A DNA stretch of 64,000 nucleotides from Nansenia antarctica (lineage: Eukaryota > Chordata > Actinopteri > Argentiniformes > Microstomatidae). Every line of letters starts with the position of its first letter. Position 1 is the stretch's first letter. The notes beneath the pieces were generated by a model. It saw only the letters and a list, made by a program, of their open reading frames with translations, searched no databases and had not been told where the DNA came from. Shown piece after piece: positions 42,694 to 54,000 of the stretch. The translations under genes were made by a program, and so were the position numbers. The stretch covers positions 3,503,881 to 3,567,880 of the forward strand of contig OZ022346.1 of NCBI GenBank assembly GCA_963989245.1, in the 5' to 3' direction.

Positions 42694-45600
42694 ATGGTAT
42701 TAACTATCCTCCAATGGAATGCAAGGAGTTTGATTTCTAATGGGCAGGAATTTAAAAAATTTGTTGTAGACTTACAAAAGAAACCTAATGTAATATGTAT
42801 ACAGGAAACATGGTTGAGACCGCAATGGGATTTTGTAATACAGGGTTATGTAGGTATTCGGAATGATAGGAAGAATGGGAATGGTGGTGGTGTGGCTACA
42901 TTTGTTAAAAATCGGACAATATTCAAAGTAATTAACTTGGGGAAAGAACATGAGTCAATAGTGGTGAAAATTTGGACAGGGAAAGATGAGTTTGTAATAG
43001 TGAACTATTATAATCCATGTAAAAGATTATGTCATGACACATTAGATATGGTGGGTGCACAAGCACAGGGTAAAGTGATATGGTGTGGGGACTTTAATGC
43101 ACACAGTGCATTGTGGGGGGGTGAAAGAACAGATGCAAATGGTTTAATTATAGAGGAATTTATAGAGGATAAGGGATTGGTGTGTATGAATGATGGGAGA
43201 GGTACTAGATATAATAGTGCTCAAAATAAGGAGAGTGCAATAGATTTAACACTGGCTTCTATGGGAATTGCAGGTATCACAAATTGGGAAGTGTTAAGGG
43301 AGTCTACAGTGGGGAGTGATCATTACCCTATAAGTATTATGCTTGGAGTAGAAGTAAATCAAGAAGAGGACATTAAGATACCGAGATGGAAGTTGGATAA
43401 AGCTGACTGGGAGAACTTTCAGCAAATTAGTTGGGTCAAGGTTGAACCGTTACTTAGAGAGGAAATATTAGATGTGGATGAGTTTAATGAGAAGTTGGTG
43501 TCAGCCATTATAGAATCAGTACAGGAAACAATACCGATGAGTAAAGGGTGTAAAGATAGGAAGAATGTACCTTGGTGGGATAAAGAGTGTTGGCAAGCAG
43601 TTAAGCATAGGAATAGTTCATTTAGACAGTTGAAAAAACATCATTCTCTGGAATCATTCATTCAATATAAAAGGGCACAAGCAGTAGTTAGGAAAACTAT
43701 AAAAACAGCTAAACGGACATACTGGAGGAAATATTGTAATACGATAGGAAGGGAGACTAAGCTGTCTGATATATGGGGAATGATCCGAAGAATGAGTGGA
43801 ATTAAAAGGAATTATGTAATACCAGTGTTGACAGGTAGCAATAAATCAGCAGTCAGTAATAAAGATAAGGCAGAACTTCTGGCAGAAACACTCGTGAAAG
43901 TTCACAGTTCAGGTAATTTAACAGTAAATGCTAGACACCGTAGGGATACAATTCTTGCTCAGAATATAGATGTTAATGTAAAGAAGAGTGCAACAAGGGA
44001 TAGTTTAGATTTACCTTTTACATTGCTTGAATTAAAAAGGGCTGTAAATGTGAGGAGGCAATCATCACCAGGGAAGGATGGTATTTGCTATAGTATGTTA
44101 GCTCATATGAAGGATCATGCATTATATGTAGTATTAAAGTTGTTTAATAAAGTGTGGGAATCAGGTAAAATTCCAAACAAATGGAAACACTCAATCATTG
44201 TACCTATTTTAAAACCAGGTAAAGACCCATCAGATCCATCAAGCTACAGACCAATAGCACTTACATCACAGTTAGGGAAAACTATGGAGCGAATGATCAC
44301 AGAAAGGCTAACATACTATTTAGAAAGTAAAGAGTTGTTCTCTCCTTTTCAAAGTGGGTTCCGTAGAGGAAGAAATACTATGGATTCCATTTTACGTCTT
44401 GAGTCAGAAATTAGGAAAGCTCAAACTAACAAAGAAATGGTGTTAGCTGTCTTTTTCGATGTTGAGAAAGCTTATGATATGTTGTGGAAGGAAGGATTGC
44501 TAATCAAATTAAGTAAACTGGGGGTAGATGGTAGGTTATATAACTGGGTGTTAGATTTTCTTTTTGGCAGGACAATACAGATAAGGGTAGGGACAGAACA
44601 TTCAAAGGAATACAGGGTTGAGAATGGGACTCCACAGGGGAGTGTTTGTAGTCCAGTATTATTCAATGTCATGATTAATGACATCTTTGAACAAATAGAA
44701 AAAGGAATAGGGAAGTCTTTGTATGCAGATGACGGGACCTTGTGGATAAGGGGGCGGAATCTGAGATACATAGAGAAGAAAATGCAGATTGCAATTGAGA
44801 AGGTGGAACAATGGGCAAATGAGTGGGGGTTCAAATTATCTATACCTAAAACACAGGTAATAGTTTTTTCTAAACGATCGAGAGAAGTGTCATTGAAATT
44901 ATATGGGCATACTTTAGAACAGGTTCATGTAATTAGATTCCTTGGTGTTTTATTTGATGAAAAGTTGACCTGGAAACAGCACACGGATAAAGTAAAAGAT
45001 AAATGTAAAAAGGTCAATAACCTGTTAAGATGCCTGTCAGGGAGAGATTGGGGAGCAAGCAGAGCAGCATTGTTTAATGTGTATCAGGCTTTGATGAGGG
45101 CTTCTCTAGATTATGGATGTTTAGGATACATGTCAGCAGCAGTAAGCCATCTTAAAAAGTTGGATGTGCAACAATCACAAGGACTTAGAATATGTAGTGG
45201 AGCTTTTAAAACATCCCCAGTAGCAGCAATACAAGTTGAAGTTGGGGAACAGCCACTGTGGATACGCAGAATTAAACTATTGTTAGCTTACTGGGTTAAT
45301 CTCCAAGGTCAGAATAGTTCACATCCAACTAGGTCTATTGTACAAGATTGTTGGGAGCATAATAAGACACATTATATGAGTTTTGGATGGATAGGGAATA
45401 CAATAGCAAAAAGGTACGATTTAGATAAATTACGGTATAGTCCAGTAATCCCGCACTCAATTATTCCACCCTGGTTATATGTGAATCCATTAGTAGATTT
45501 AGATATACAGCAAGAACTACGAAAGAAGTCCAAACATGCACATCCTGGGAATGTGGTACAAAACTATATTGGTCAGCACTATACAGGCAAGTTCTTAATT

Positions 45601-47561
45601 TTTACAGATGGCTCAAAAGACCCAGAGACAGGACGTACAGGAGCTGCAGTATTCTTCCCACAGTATAAAACAGGAATTAAAAAAAGAACCACTGATCATT
45701 TATCAGTGTACACAGTGGAGCTCCTAGCAATATTGACAGCATTAGAATGGTTGGTAGAGAATAGGGTTAGTAATGCACTCATTGCCTCTGACAGTTGGGC
45801 AGCACTGTCAAGTATCAGATCGTTGAAATCATGCAGACAGGATATTGTTTTCAAGATCCATCATTTAATTTATGTAATATATAGTATGGATATCACTGTT
45901 TGCTTTGTTTGGGTTCCTGCTCATGTAGGGGTAGAAGGAAATGAAGATGCGGATATATTAGCTAAGCAGTCACTTAAATCAGAATCAATAGAAATGGATA
46001 TTCCACTTAGTAAAGCTGAGGTAAAATCAATCATTAACAAACACATGCAGGAACTATGGCAAGAAAACTGGAACAGAAATGAAACAGGAAGGCATTTGTT
46101 TAACATTCAAAAGAAAGTCGGAATAGGAAGTAGGATGGGCAGGAACCGGAAAGAAGAGACAGTGATATCCCGGCTCAGGATAGGTCATACTGGGTTGAAT
46201 GCAGTGGTGTGCCGTCAGGGCCAGCAAGGCCTTCTCTGCTGGCCTAAACATCATCAGAATATACATTTAATTTTTATATATTTTTTCTACAAATATGTAT
46301 TAAATTATTCCCGTAGTCTATTCTCTTCATTTCATAGCTTTCCTCTTGGTTGCGCTGCTTCCAGACATTTGGAGGGCTGGCCTTTAGCTTTTATCCAATC
46401 AAATTCAGCCATAATGTGTTGCCAGGGTACCAAGAAATCTGCCCGCCTGCAGATTCAACAGTGGCGCGAGTACAGATTGTAATTTAAAGTGAGCGAGAAA
46501 AGAGCTGTGGCGTGCCGTGGTCAGATCTCGAGTTGGCAGCAAATCCAAGCAAATCCGACGAAGGGGCCTTCTGGATGGCGGAGCACCTGATCAGCCCCTT
46601 CACGTCTTTTGATTGGATACAAACTATTGGGAGGCGGAGCTAACACACTGAAACTTGATCTCGCTAATTTGTGTAGATGGAAGGTGTTGTTCTACAAGCC
46701 GAACCCCGACGTTAGCGACGATATCCATGTAAAAGGACTTATTGGTGGAACTGATCAACTGTACAACAGAGTCATTGAAGTCTTCTTGAGGAAAGAAAGG
46801 AGGATGGATTTTGTGTTCAAATAATCAGTTGTTTTGGTGAGTACAAAGCATTTAATGTTTTCTGCAAGAGATGTAGACATACGGAGCGACCCTGGGGTCC
46901 ATAGAGATAAGTGTGTTGTGTTGCCTGGCTCAGTTGTGTGAGTAAGTGGGGCTTCAATGCGATCTTCTAACCACTTCCCAGGCTGCTACCATGGAAAACG
47001 ACACACCCCCGTGACCGTATGAACACGAGGAAGATAACCATCCTTAAATGGAACCTCGAAACGGTTCTCCTATCGAGATCGACAGACCGCAACGTTCGGG
47101 AAATAACTGACGCTTTCGTTTTCATGCAATGAATTGAATACACCCAGACAAGGTGCCGCTATAATAACAATGGCAACGCCCGGTTATACTGCGTTTCTGT
47201 CTAAATGTATAGTTTCTAGAGCCATGGCGTCATAATGATGGTATTAAGAGGTGGAATAATTCAGGTAGGACATCACTGAAGGCCTAGGTGTGAAATGCAC
47301 CGCCCGCCACTGGTTGAATGACACACTTTACAGAATAGGAAAACACCCAAACGGCATTTGTGCACACTGCAATAACCCGGAATCTGTTCAGCATGTGCTG
47401 CTGGAATGTGGAAAATATGAAGAACAGAGAAAGCTCCTGAAAGCAGCAATTCAGAAAGCTAAGTTAAGGTTTACTGTAGGGAACTTACTTGGAAACACAG
47501 ATACAGTAAATAACCAGGTAATTAAATATCTGAAAGAAACAGGATTGATAGGTAGGATTTA
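42694..47561 (+). pseudogene. LINE copy 1 ORF2 (endonuclease, reverse transcriptase, RNase H), disrupted
   Basis: From the ATG at 42694, an apurinic endonuclease comes first: LQWNARSL, QETWLRP, WCGDFNAHSALWG near residue 131 and GSDHYPI near 207. The reverse transcriptase has FFDVEKAYDMLW, NGTPQGSVCSPVLF and YADDGTLW near 676. The RNase H has FTDGSK near 969, VELLAILTALEWL, ASDSWAAL and VPAHVGVEGNEDADILAK near 1073. This order is that of I-clade LINEs, Nimb-like in fish. The frame enters the hAT element at 46202 and stops at 46480. The displaced end, 47321-47561, carries a C-terminal Cys/His cluster (CAHCNNPESVQHVLLEC). Without the insertion the frame would be continuous. Confidence 0.9.
46202..47312. 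mobile_element. Non-autonomous hAT element 1 (1.11 kb)
   Basis: The termini CAGTGGTGTGCCGTC and GCACCGCCCGCCACTG are imperfect inverted repeats beginning CAGTGG. An 8-bp target duplication GTTGAATG lies at 46194-46201 and 47313-47320, as for hAT elements. The other LINE copy has the empty site (55199-55208). No transposase ORF is present; a 71-residue frame at 46609 is not recognised. Confidence 0.9.
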
Positions 47562-47784
47562 ACCCTACCCCTCCCCACCATTTTGTTTATTTCTTTCATT
47601 TACATTTTTCCCCCTACCCCTCCCCACCATTTTGTTTATTTATTTCATTTACAATTTTCCACCTGTCAAGCTAACGTTCCACACAGTCCGGTAGGGGGTG
47701 GTAATGCGCCACACAGTCCAGTAGGTGGCGGTAATGCACCTTAAGCTGGTTGCCAACCGCCAATCAAATAAAAAGAAGAAGAAG

Positions 47785-47799
47785 AAGTAAACAACGTAT
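47785..47799. repeat. Target-site repeat 2 of 3 for the LINE pair
   Basis: AAGTAAACAACGTAT sits exactly between the GAA tail of copy 1 and the first bases (GG) of copy 2. Confidence 0.85.
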
Positions 47800-47934
47800 G
47801 GTTGGGTTGAGACAGATGGCGAGAATGGCGGATCATGGCAGAGGAAGAGGGTGGGACCGGACTGTGAATGGACGTGAGATGACAGGTGGTAGGAACAAAC
47901 CAGGAAGTGAGGAGGACGCAGGAATGGTTGTCAA

Positions 47935-49506
47935 ATGGTGTCCATGGTGTCAAACGATGAGGTGTTTAAAAAGCTAGGCGCTCTACACTCAGAAAAGGCC
48001 ACGGGCCATGACAATATTCCAGCCAGATTTCTAAAAGACTCAGCTGCCTCCATTACCCCAATCATCACCCACATAATAAACCTCTCCATCAAACAGGGAC
48101 ACGTCCCCCTTGACTTTAAAATAGCAAGGGTAACCCCACTGTATAAAAAAGGAAGCAAATTAGACCCAGGCAACTACCGACCTGTTTCTATTCTTAATTC
48201 CATCTCGAAACTTATGGAAAAAATAGTTTATGAACAGGTCGATAGGTACCTTACCGAAAAAAAGCTGATGTATGAATTTCAATCAGGATTCAGAACATCC
48301 CATTCCACTGACACATGCCTTCTCTATTTGAACGACCACATCAACCATGAGGTGGACTCGGGCAAGTACTGCGGCATGGTCATGCTGGACCTCCAGAAGG
48401 CCTTCGACACAGTAGATCACCACATATTGTTAGATAAACTGAAAGCAATTGGGTTCGATAGAACATCGGTGAGCTGGATGCAATCCTACTTAGAGGGGAG
48501 GGAACAGGTGGTTAGTGTGAACGGAACACTGTCCCCCCCCCTCCCAGTGACCTGCGGCGTTCCACAAGGAAGCATTTTGGGACCTTTACTGTTCCTAATA
48601 TATGTGAATGACATGTCATCAGCATGTAATTGCAATTTGTTCCTGTTCGCGGATGACTCGGCTCTGCTGGTCTCTGACAGGGACATATTGCAGGTGGAAA
48701 AAGCGCTAAGCACTGAACTGAGTAGAATCTGCATCTGGCTAGCTGACAATAAACTATCAATACACCTAGGTAAAACTGAAACCATCCTATACGGATCCCC
48801 ATCTAAACTCAGAAAGGCTGAAAATTTTAAAATAAAAGTGGGTAACATTAATATCACAAGAAAAGAGGATATTACATACCTGGGCTCCATCTTAGAGGCA
48901 AATCTTTCCGGAGATAAAATGGCAGCAAAAGTAATCAAAAAAGTGAACCATAAAACTAGATTCTTGTACAGGATATCCTCACTTGTCAGTAAAAACACAC
49001 TGAGGACCCTATCAGGAGCTCTCATTCAATGTCACTTCGACTATGCCGTAACATCATGGTACTATAGAACCACAAAGGCCCATAAAACAAGACTCCAGAC
49101 AGCCCAAAATAAACTGGTTAGGCTTCTGCTAGGCCTCAACCCTAGGACACATCTAACCGCTGCTCATTTTTTGAGCCTTGATTGGCTACGAGTAGTTGAC
49201 AGAGTGCAGCAGCTTGCACTGGGCCTAGTCTTCAAGATACGCTACACCACAAAGACACCCAAGTACCTGTCAACATACTTCCAAAAAGTGAACAACGTCC
49301 ACACTTACAACACCAGAGGAAGCTCCACGAACCACGTTCAACCGCGTTGCACCACAAACAAGGGTTTAAACTCGTTTGCAAACTATGCAGTAAAGATGTG
49401 GAACGCCCTTCCTATAATCTTAAAGGAGTGCAAAACACTGCCCACCTTCAAAGACACTCTCAAAAAACATTTACAGGAGGCTGCAATCCGTAACTGGACC
49501 CTCTAA
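47935..49506 (+). CDS. CR1-like (Jockey-group) reverse transcriptase ORF, 5'-truncated
   Basis: A continuous frame of 523 residues. The first codons belong to the host sequence, so the start is not biological. The reverse transcriptase has TGHDNIPARFLK, DPGNYRPVSILNSISKLMEK, FQSGFRTSHSTD, MLDLQKAFDTVDH (catalytic Asp near 152), CGVPQGSILGPLLFLIYVND and LFADDSALL (near 238). A C-terminal domain with YNTRGSSTNHVQPRC and MWNALP is shared by many CR1/Jockey-group LINEs. The endonuclease is missing. With an intact frame and clean 3' end it is probably a recent insertion; the exact clade is uncertain. Confidence 0.85.
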   Translation: MVSMVSNDEVFKKLGALHSEKATGHDNIPARFLKDSAASITPIITHIINLSIKQGHVPLDFKIARVTPLYKKGSKLDPGNYRPVSILNSISKLMEKIVYEQVDRYLTEKKLMYEFQSGFRTSHSTDTCLLYLNDHINHEVDSGKYCGMVMLDLQKAFDTVDHHILLDKLKAIGFDRTSVSWMQSYLEGREQVVSVNGTLSPPLPVTCGVPQGSILGPLLFLIYVNDMSSACNCNLFLFADDSALLVSDRDILQVEKALSTELSRICIWLADNKLSIHLGKTETILYGSPSKLRKAENFKIKVGNINITRKEDITYLGSILEANLSGDKMAAKVIKKVNHKTRFLYRISSLVSKNTLRTLSGALIQCHFDYAVTSWYYRTTKAHKTRLQTAQNKLVRLLLGLNPRTHLTAAHFLSLDWLRVVDRVQQLALGLVFKIRYTTKTPKYLSTYFQKVNNVHTYNTRGSSTNHVQPRCTTNKGLNSFANYAVKMWNALPIILKECKTLPTFKDTLKKHLQEAAIRNWTL

Positions 49507-49888
49507 AACAAAAATCAGATTAAAAGACCTGAACTACCCACTGTACATACTTTGTGTTTTGTCCCCCGCCCCCACCTGTGGTGTATGTCCCCACCTGTCC
49601 TACCCGCTGTACATACCTTATGTTTTGTTGTATTGTTCTTCCCATGATGGATGTACGTTTATCTTGTAGATAGTAATAGTTATTTGTCTGTATTATCATG
49701 TAGATAGTACTAGTTCTTTTCTTATGTCTGTCTTACATGTAACGATGAATTGAAAATCAAGGACCCCAATTGAAATAAGCCAGTGGCTTTCTTGGGTTTT
49801 TATCCTCTTAGTTTGACCTTGTATGTAATATGTACTTTCATGTACCTACTTCTGCAAACATTCTAATAAAGTTTTCAATCAAAAAATT
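47938..49888 (+). mobile_element. 5'-truncated CR1-like LINE inserted in LINE copy 2
   Basis: Sequence unrelated to the host LINE starts near 47938 and ends with AATAAAGTTTTCAATC and an A run near 49888. It carries the reverse-transcriptase ORF below and a 3' UTR of about 380 bp. No clean target duplication was found, as is common for CR1-type LINEs. Confidence 0.75.
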
Positions 49889-51065
49889 GTAGATGGCGGG
49901 GAATTTGAGAGTCCGATAAATAGGAAAGCTAAACGTAAAAAGAAGAAACAGCATCATGATGAATACAGCTCACGTTATGAATCCGATGATGATGTAATTG
50001 TTGAAGAGATAATTGATCGAAAGGAAGAGAATAGTAAAGTAATTCTGAAACTGCTTGATGAAGGTGCTTCGTTTGGTGAATGGAATCCGATTCGTCTAAC
50101 CACATCGATAAAGAAAGCGATAGGAGATGTGAGTAGTGCAAGAGTTCTACGGAATGGATCACTTCTGGTGTTTTGCAGAGATGGTTTGCAGCGAGGCAAG
50201 GCTACAAAACTTACTATGCTTGAGGGTAAGAAAGTGCTAGCAACATTGACCAGTGATAAAAAGATGGTTCGAGGTGTGATATCGGCCATTCCTTCAAATG
50301 TGTCCATAGAACATATTAAGGATCACTTGAAGGGAGCTAAAATCAGTGAGGTAAAGTGCCTGAGAACCACTCGCAATGGAGAGAAATGTGATAGTTTGTC
50401 AGTTCTTCTGATATTTGACGAGGAAAGGTTACCTTCTAAAGTATTCATCGGATATATGTGCTATGATGTTAGGCCATATATTCCCCCACCACTGAGGTGC
50501 TTCAAGTGCCAAAAGTTTGGGCATGTGGCGGCTGTGTGCAAAGGCAAGCAGAGATGTGGAAGGTGTGCTGGTGACCATGAGTATATGGGAGATGCGAAGA
50601 GAATGCCAAACTAAAGTGTTGTAACTGCGGGGGGGAACATAGCTCTGCTTACGGGGGTTGTGAGGTCAGTAAGAAAGCAGCGGAAGTACAGCGTGTAAAA
50701 GTTTCTCATGGGATCACATATGCTGAAGCAGCTAAAAGAGTGATGAAGCCAGGTGGATTCACCGCTAGTGCTGAGATCGTCAGGGCAGAACAAGGAGAGG
50801 AGAGCAGCATAACTAAATCATGTGAGGGGTGTAGTAAAGTAAAGGAAGATACATTGGTGGTGGGGAAACATGATTTTGTACTCTTTATGGTTGATGTAAT
50901 TAATTGTTCCTCACAAGCGAACAGTAAGACAGAGAAGATAAAAATAATAGTGAAAGCAGCGAAGAGATATCTGGGAATAAAGGGTCTGGAATGTGATGGA
51001 GTTGAGAAGATTCTAAAACTAAATGCACAACTACACTCATCACCTGGTGATGCTGGTCCTTCATA

Positions 51066-54000
51066 ATGTGCTTAAGTATATTACAGTGGAATGCAAGAAG
51101 TCTCATTGCTAATGGACAGGAATTTAAAAAATTTGTTGTAGACTTACAAAAGAAACCTAATGTAATATGTATACAAGAAACATGGTTGAGACCGCAATGG
51201 GATTTTGTAATACAGGGTTATGTAGGTATTCGGAATGATAGGAAGAATGGGAATGGTGGTGGTGTGGCTACATTTGTTAAAAATGGGACAATATTTAAAG
51301 TAATTAACTTGGGGAAAGAACATGAGTCAATAGTGGTGAAAATTTGGACAGGGAAAGATGAGTTTGTAATAGTGAACTATTATAATCCATGTAAAAGATT
51401 ATGTCATGACACATTAGATATGGTGGGTGCACAAGCACAGGGTAAAGTGATATGGTGTGGGGACTTTAATGCACACAGTGCATTGTGGGGGGGTGAAAGA
51501 ACAGATGCAAATGGTTTAATTATAGAGGAATTTATAGAGGATAAGGGATTGGTGTGTATGAATGATGGGAGAGGTACTAGATATAATAGTGCTCAAAATA
51601 AGGAGAGTGCAATAGATTTAACACTGGCTTCAATGGGAATTGCAGGTATCACAAATTGGGAAGTGTTAAGGGAGTCTACAGTGGGGAGTGATCATTACCC
51701 TATAAGTATTATGCTTGGAGTAGAAGTAAATCAAGAAGAGGACATTAAGATACCGAGATGGAAGTTGGATAAAGCTGACTGGGAGAACTTTCAGCAAATT
51801 AGTTGGGTCAAGGTTGAACCGTTACTTAGAGAGGAAATATTAGATGTGGATGAGTTTAATGAGAAGTTGGTGTCAGCCGTTATAGAGTCAGTACAGGAAA
51901 CAATACCGATGAGTAAAGGGTGTAGGGCTGTTACGATTATTCGACGTCGTCGACGTCACCGACTACGTCAATACGTCGGTTAGCGTAATATGCGTCGGTT
52001 AGTCGTAAATAAACAAAATGGCGTTTTTTTTTTTTTCGTTTTTTTTTTTTTAAACCTTTATTTTACCAGGCGAGACAATTAAGTGTATGAGTGAAAAATG
52101 GATAGCTACTAGCTAATGTTACACAAGCAATGTAGCTCACCACAGTTCGTATGTCTTGTCTTCTGGTGTTAGTAACGTTAGCTATGTAGCTGGCTAGCTA
52201 CGGTAGCCTATTGTCATTGTGGTGCGAGCACCTACTGTACGTTATCTAGCTCGTAGCTCGCATGCTACGTTAGCATCAATTTAGCTAATCATAACATAGC
52301 AGCGAGAGTAACGTTAGCTAGCTATGTGTTGTGGTGATGGACAGACTTCTAAATGGCCATGTTGGCATTCAAGTTGGCTAAACATAGCAGTGAGGTGGAG
52401 ACAAATACTTTTTTTTTTTTTTTTTTTTTTTACAGTACAAAAATTATCGTTAGACTTATCGCCAAATTAGTCGTTAGACTAATCGAATAATCGATAAAAT
52501 AATCGCTAGATTAATCGTTAGAAAAATAGTCGTTTGGGACAGCACTAAAAGGGTGTAAAGATAGGAAGAATGTACCTTGGTGGGATAAAGAGTGTTGGCA
52601 AGCAGTTAAGCATAGGAATAGTTCATTTAGACAGTTGAAAAAACATCATTCTCTGGAATCATTAATTCAATATAAAAGGGCACAAGCAGTAGTTAGGAAA
52701 ACTATAAAAACAGCTAAACGGACATACTGGAGGAAATATTGTAATACGATAGGAAGGGAGACTAAGCTGTCTGATATATGGGGAATGATCCGAAGAATGA
52801 GTGGAATTAAAAGGAATTATGTAATACCAGTGTTGACAGGTAGCAATAAATCAGCAGTCAGTAATAAAGATAAGGCAGAACTTCTGGCAGAAACACTAGT
52901 GAAAGTTCACAGCTCAGGTAATTTAACAGTAAATGCTAGACACCGTAGGGATACAATTCTTGCTCAGAATATAGATGTTAATGTAAAGAAGAGTGCAACA
53001 AGGGATAGTTTAGATTTACCTTTTACATTGCTTGAATTAAAAAGGGCTGTAAATGTGAGGAGGCAATCATCACCAGGGAAGGATGGTATTTGCTATGGTA
53101 TGTTAGCTCATATGAAGGATCATGCATTATATGTAGTATTAAAGTTGTTTAATAAAGTGTGGGAATCAGGTAAAATTCCAAACAAATGGAAACATTCAAT
53201 CATTGTACCTATTTTAAAACCAGGTAAAGACCCATCAGATCCTTCAAGCTACAGACCAATAGCACTTACATCACAGTTAGGGAAAACTATGGAGCGAATG
53301 ATCACAGAAAGGCTAACATACTATTTAGAAAGTAAAGAGTTGTTCTCTCCTTTTCAAAGTGGGTTCCGTAGAGGAAGAAATACTATGGATTCCATTTTAC
53401 GTCTTGAGTCAGAAATTAGGAAAGCTCAAACTAACAAAGAAATGGTGTTAGCTGTCTTTTTCGATGTTGAGAAAGCTTATGATATGTTGTGGAAGGAAGG
53501 ATTGCTAATCAAATTAAGTAAACTGGGGGTAGATGGTAGGTTATATAACTGGGTGTTAGATTTTCTTTTTGGCAGGACAATACAGATAAGGGTAGGGACA
53601 GAACATTCAAAGGAATACAGGGTTGAGAATGGAACTCCACAGGGGAGTGTTTGTAGTCCAGTATTATTCAATGTCATGATTAATGACATTTTTGAACAAA
53701 TAGAAAAAGGAATAGGGAAGTCTTTGTATGCAGATGACGGGACCTTGTGGATAAGGGGGCGGAATCTGAGATACATAGAGAAGAAAATGCAGATTGCAAT
53801 TGAGAAGGTGGAACAATGGGCAAATGAGTGGGGGTTCAAATTATCTATACCTAAAACACAGGTAATAGTTTTTTCTAAACGATCGAGAGAAGTGTCATTG
53901 AAATTATATGGGCATACTTTAGAACAGGTTCATGTAATTAGATTCCTTGGTGTTTTATTTGATGAAAAGTTGACCTGGAAACAGCACACGGATAAAGTAA

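Larger units (their letters stand above)
41414..47784 (+). mobile_element. I/Nimb-like LINE, copy 1, full length with hAT insertion
   Basis: The element has a 5' UTR (41414-41563), ORF1, ORF2 and a 3' UTR (47562-47784) with a duplicated 43-bp segment (CCTACCCCTCCCCACC). Its end, CAGTAGGTGGCGGTAATGC and a (GAA)n tail, is shared by many fish LINEs and SINEs. ORF2 is broken by the hAT element at 46202-47312. Confidence 0.85.
47815..51066 (+). pseudogene. LINE copy 2 ORF1, split and frameshifted
   Basis: The N-terminal part (MARMADHGRGRGWDRTVNG) stops being colinear at about 47938, where the CR1-like LINE begins, and resumes at 49889 with GGEFESPINRKAKRKKKK. The central region aligns with copy 1 ORF1 at moderate similarity (SVLLIFDEERLPSKVFIGYM against SILLTFEEERLPERVFIGYM). 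The first knuckle is complete, CFKCQKFGHVAAVC. A frameshift near 50588 within the second knuckle gives a stop at 50614; the other frame continues with CCNCGGEHSSAYGGC and ends at 51066. That TAA overlaps the ORF2 ATG by one base (TAATG). Confidence 0.85.

Noticed and set aside
46609..46824. A 71-residue frame inside hAT element 1 as a transposase remnant
   Set aside because: No hAT transposase motif is visible, and the element is best called non-autonomous.
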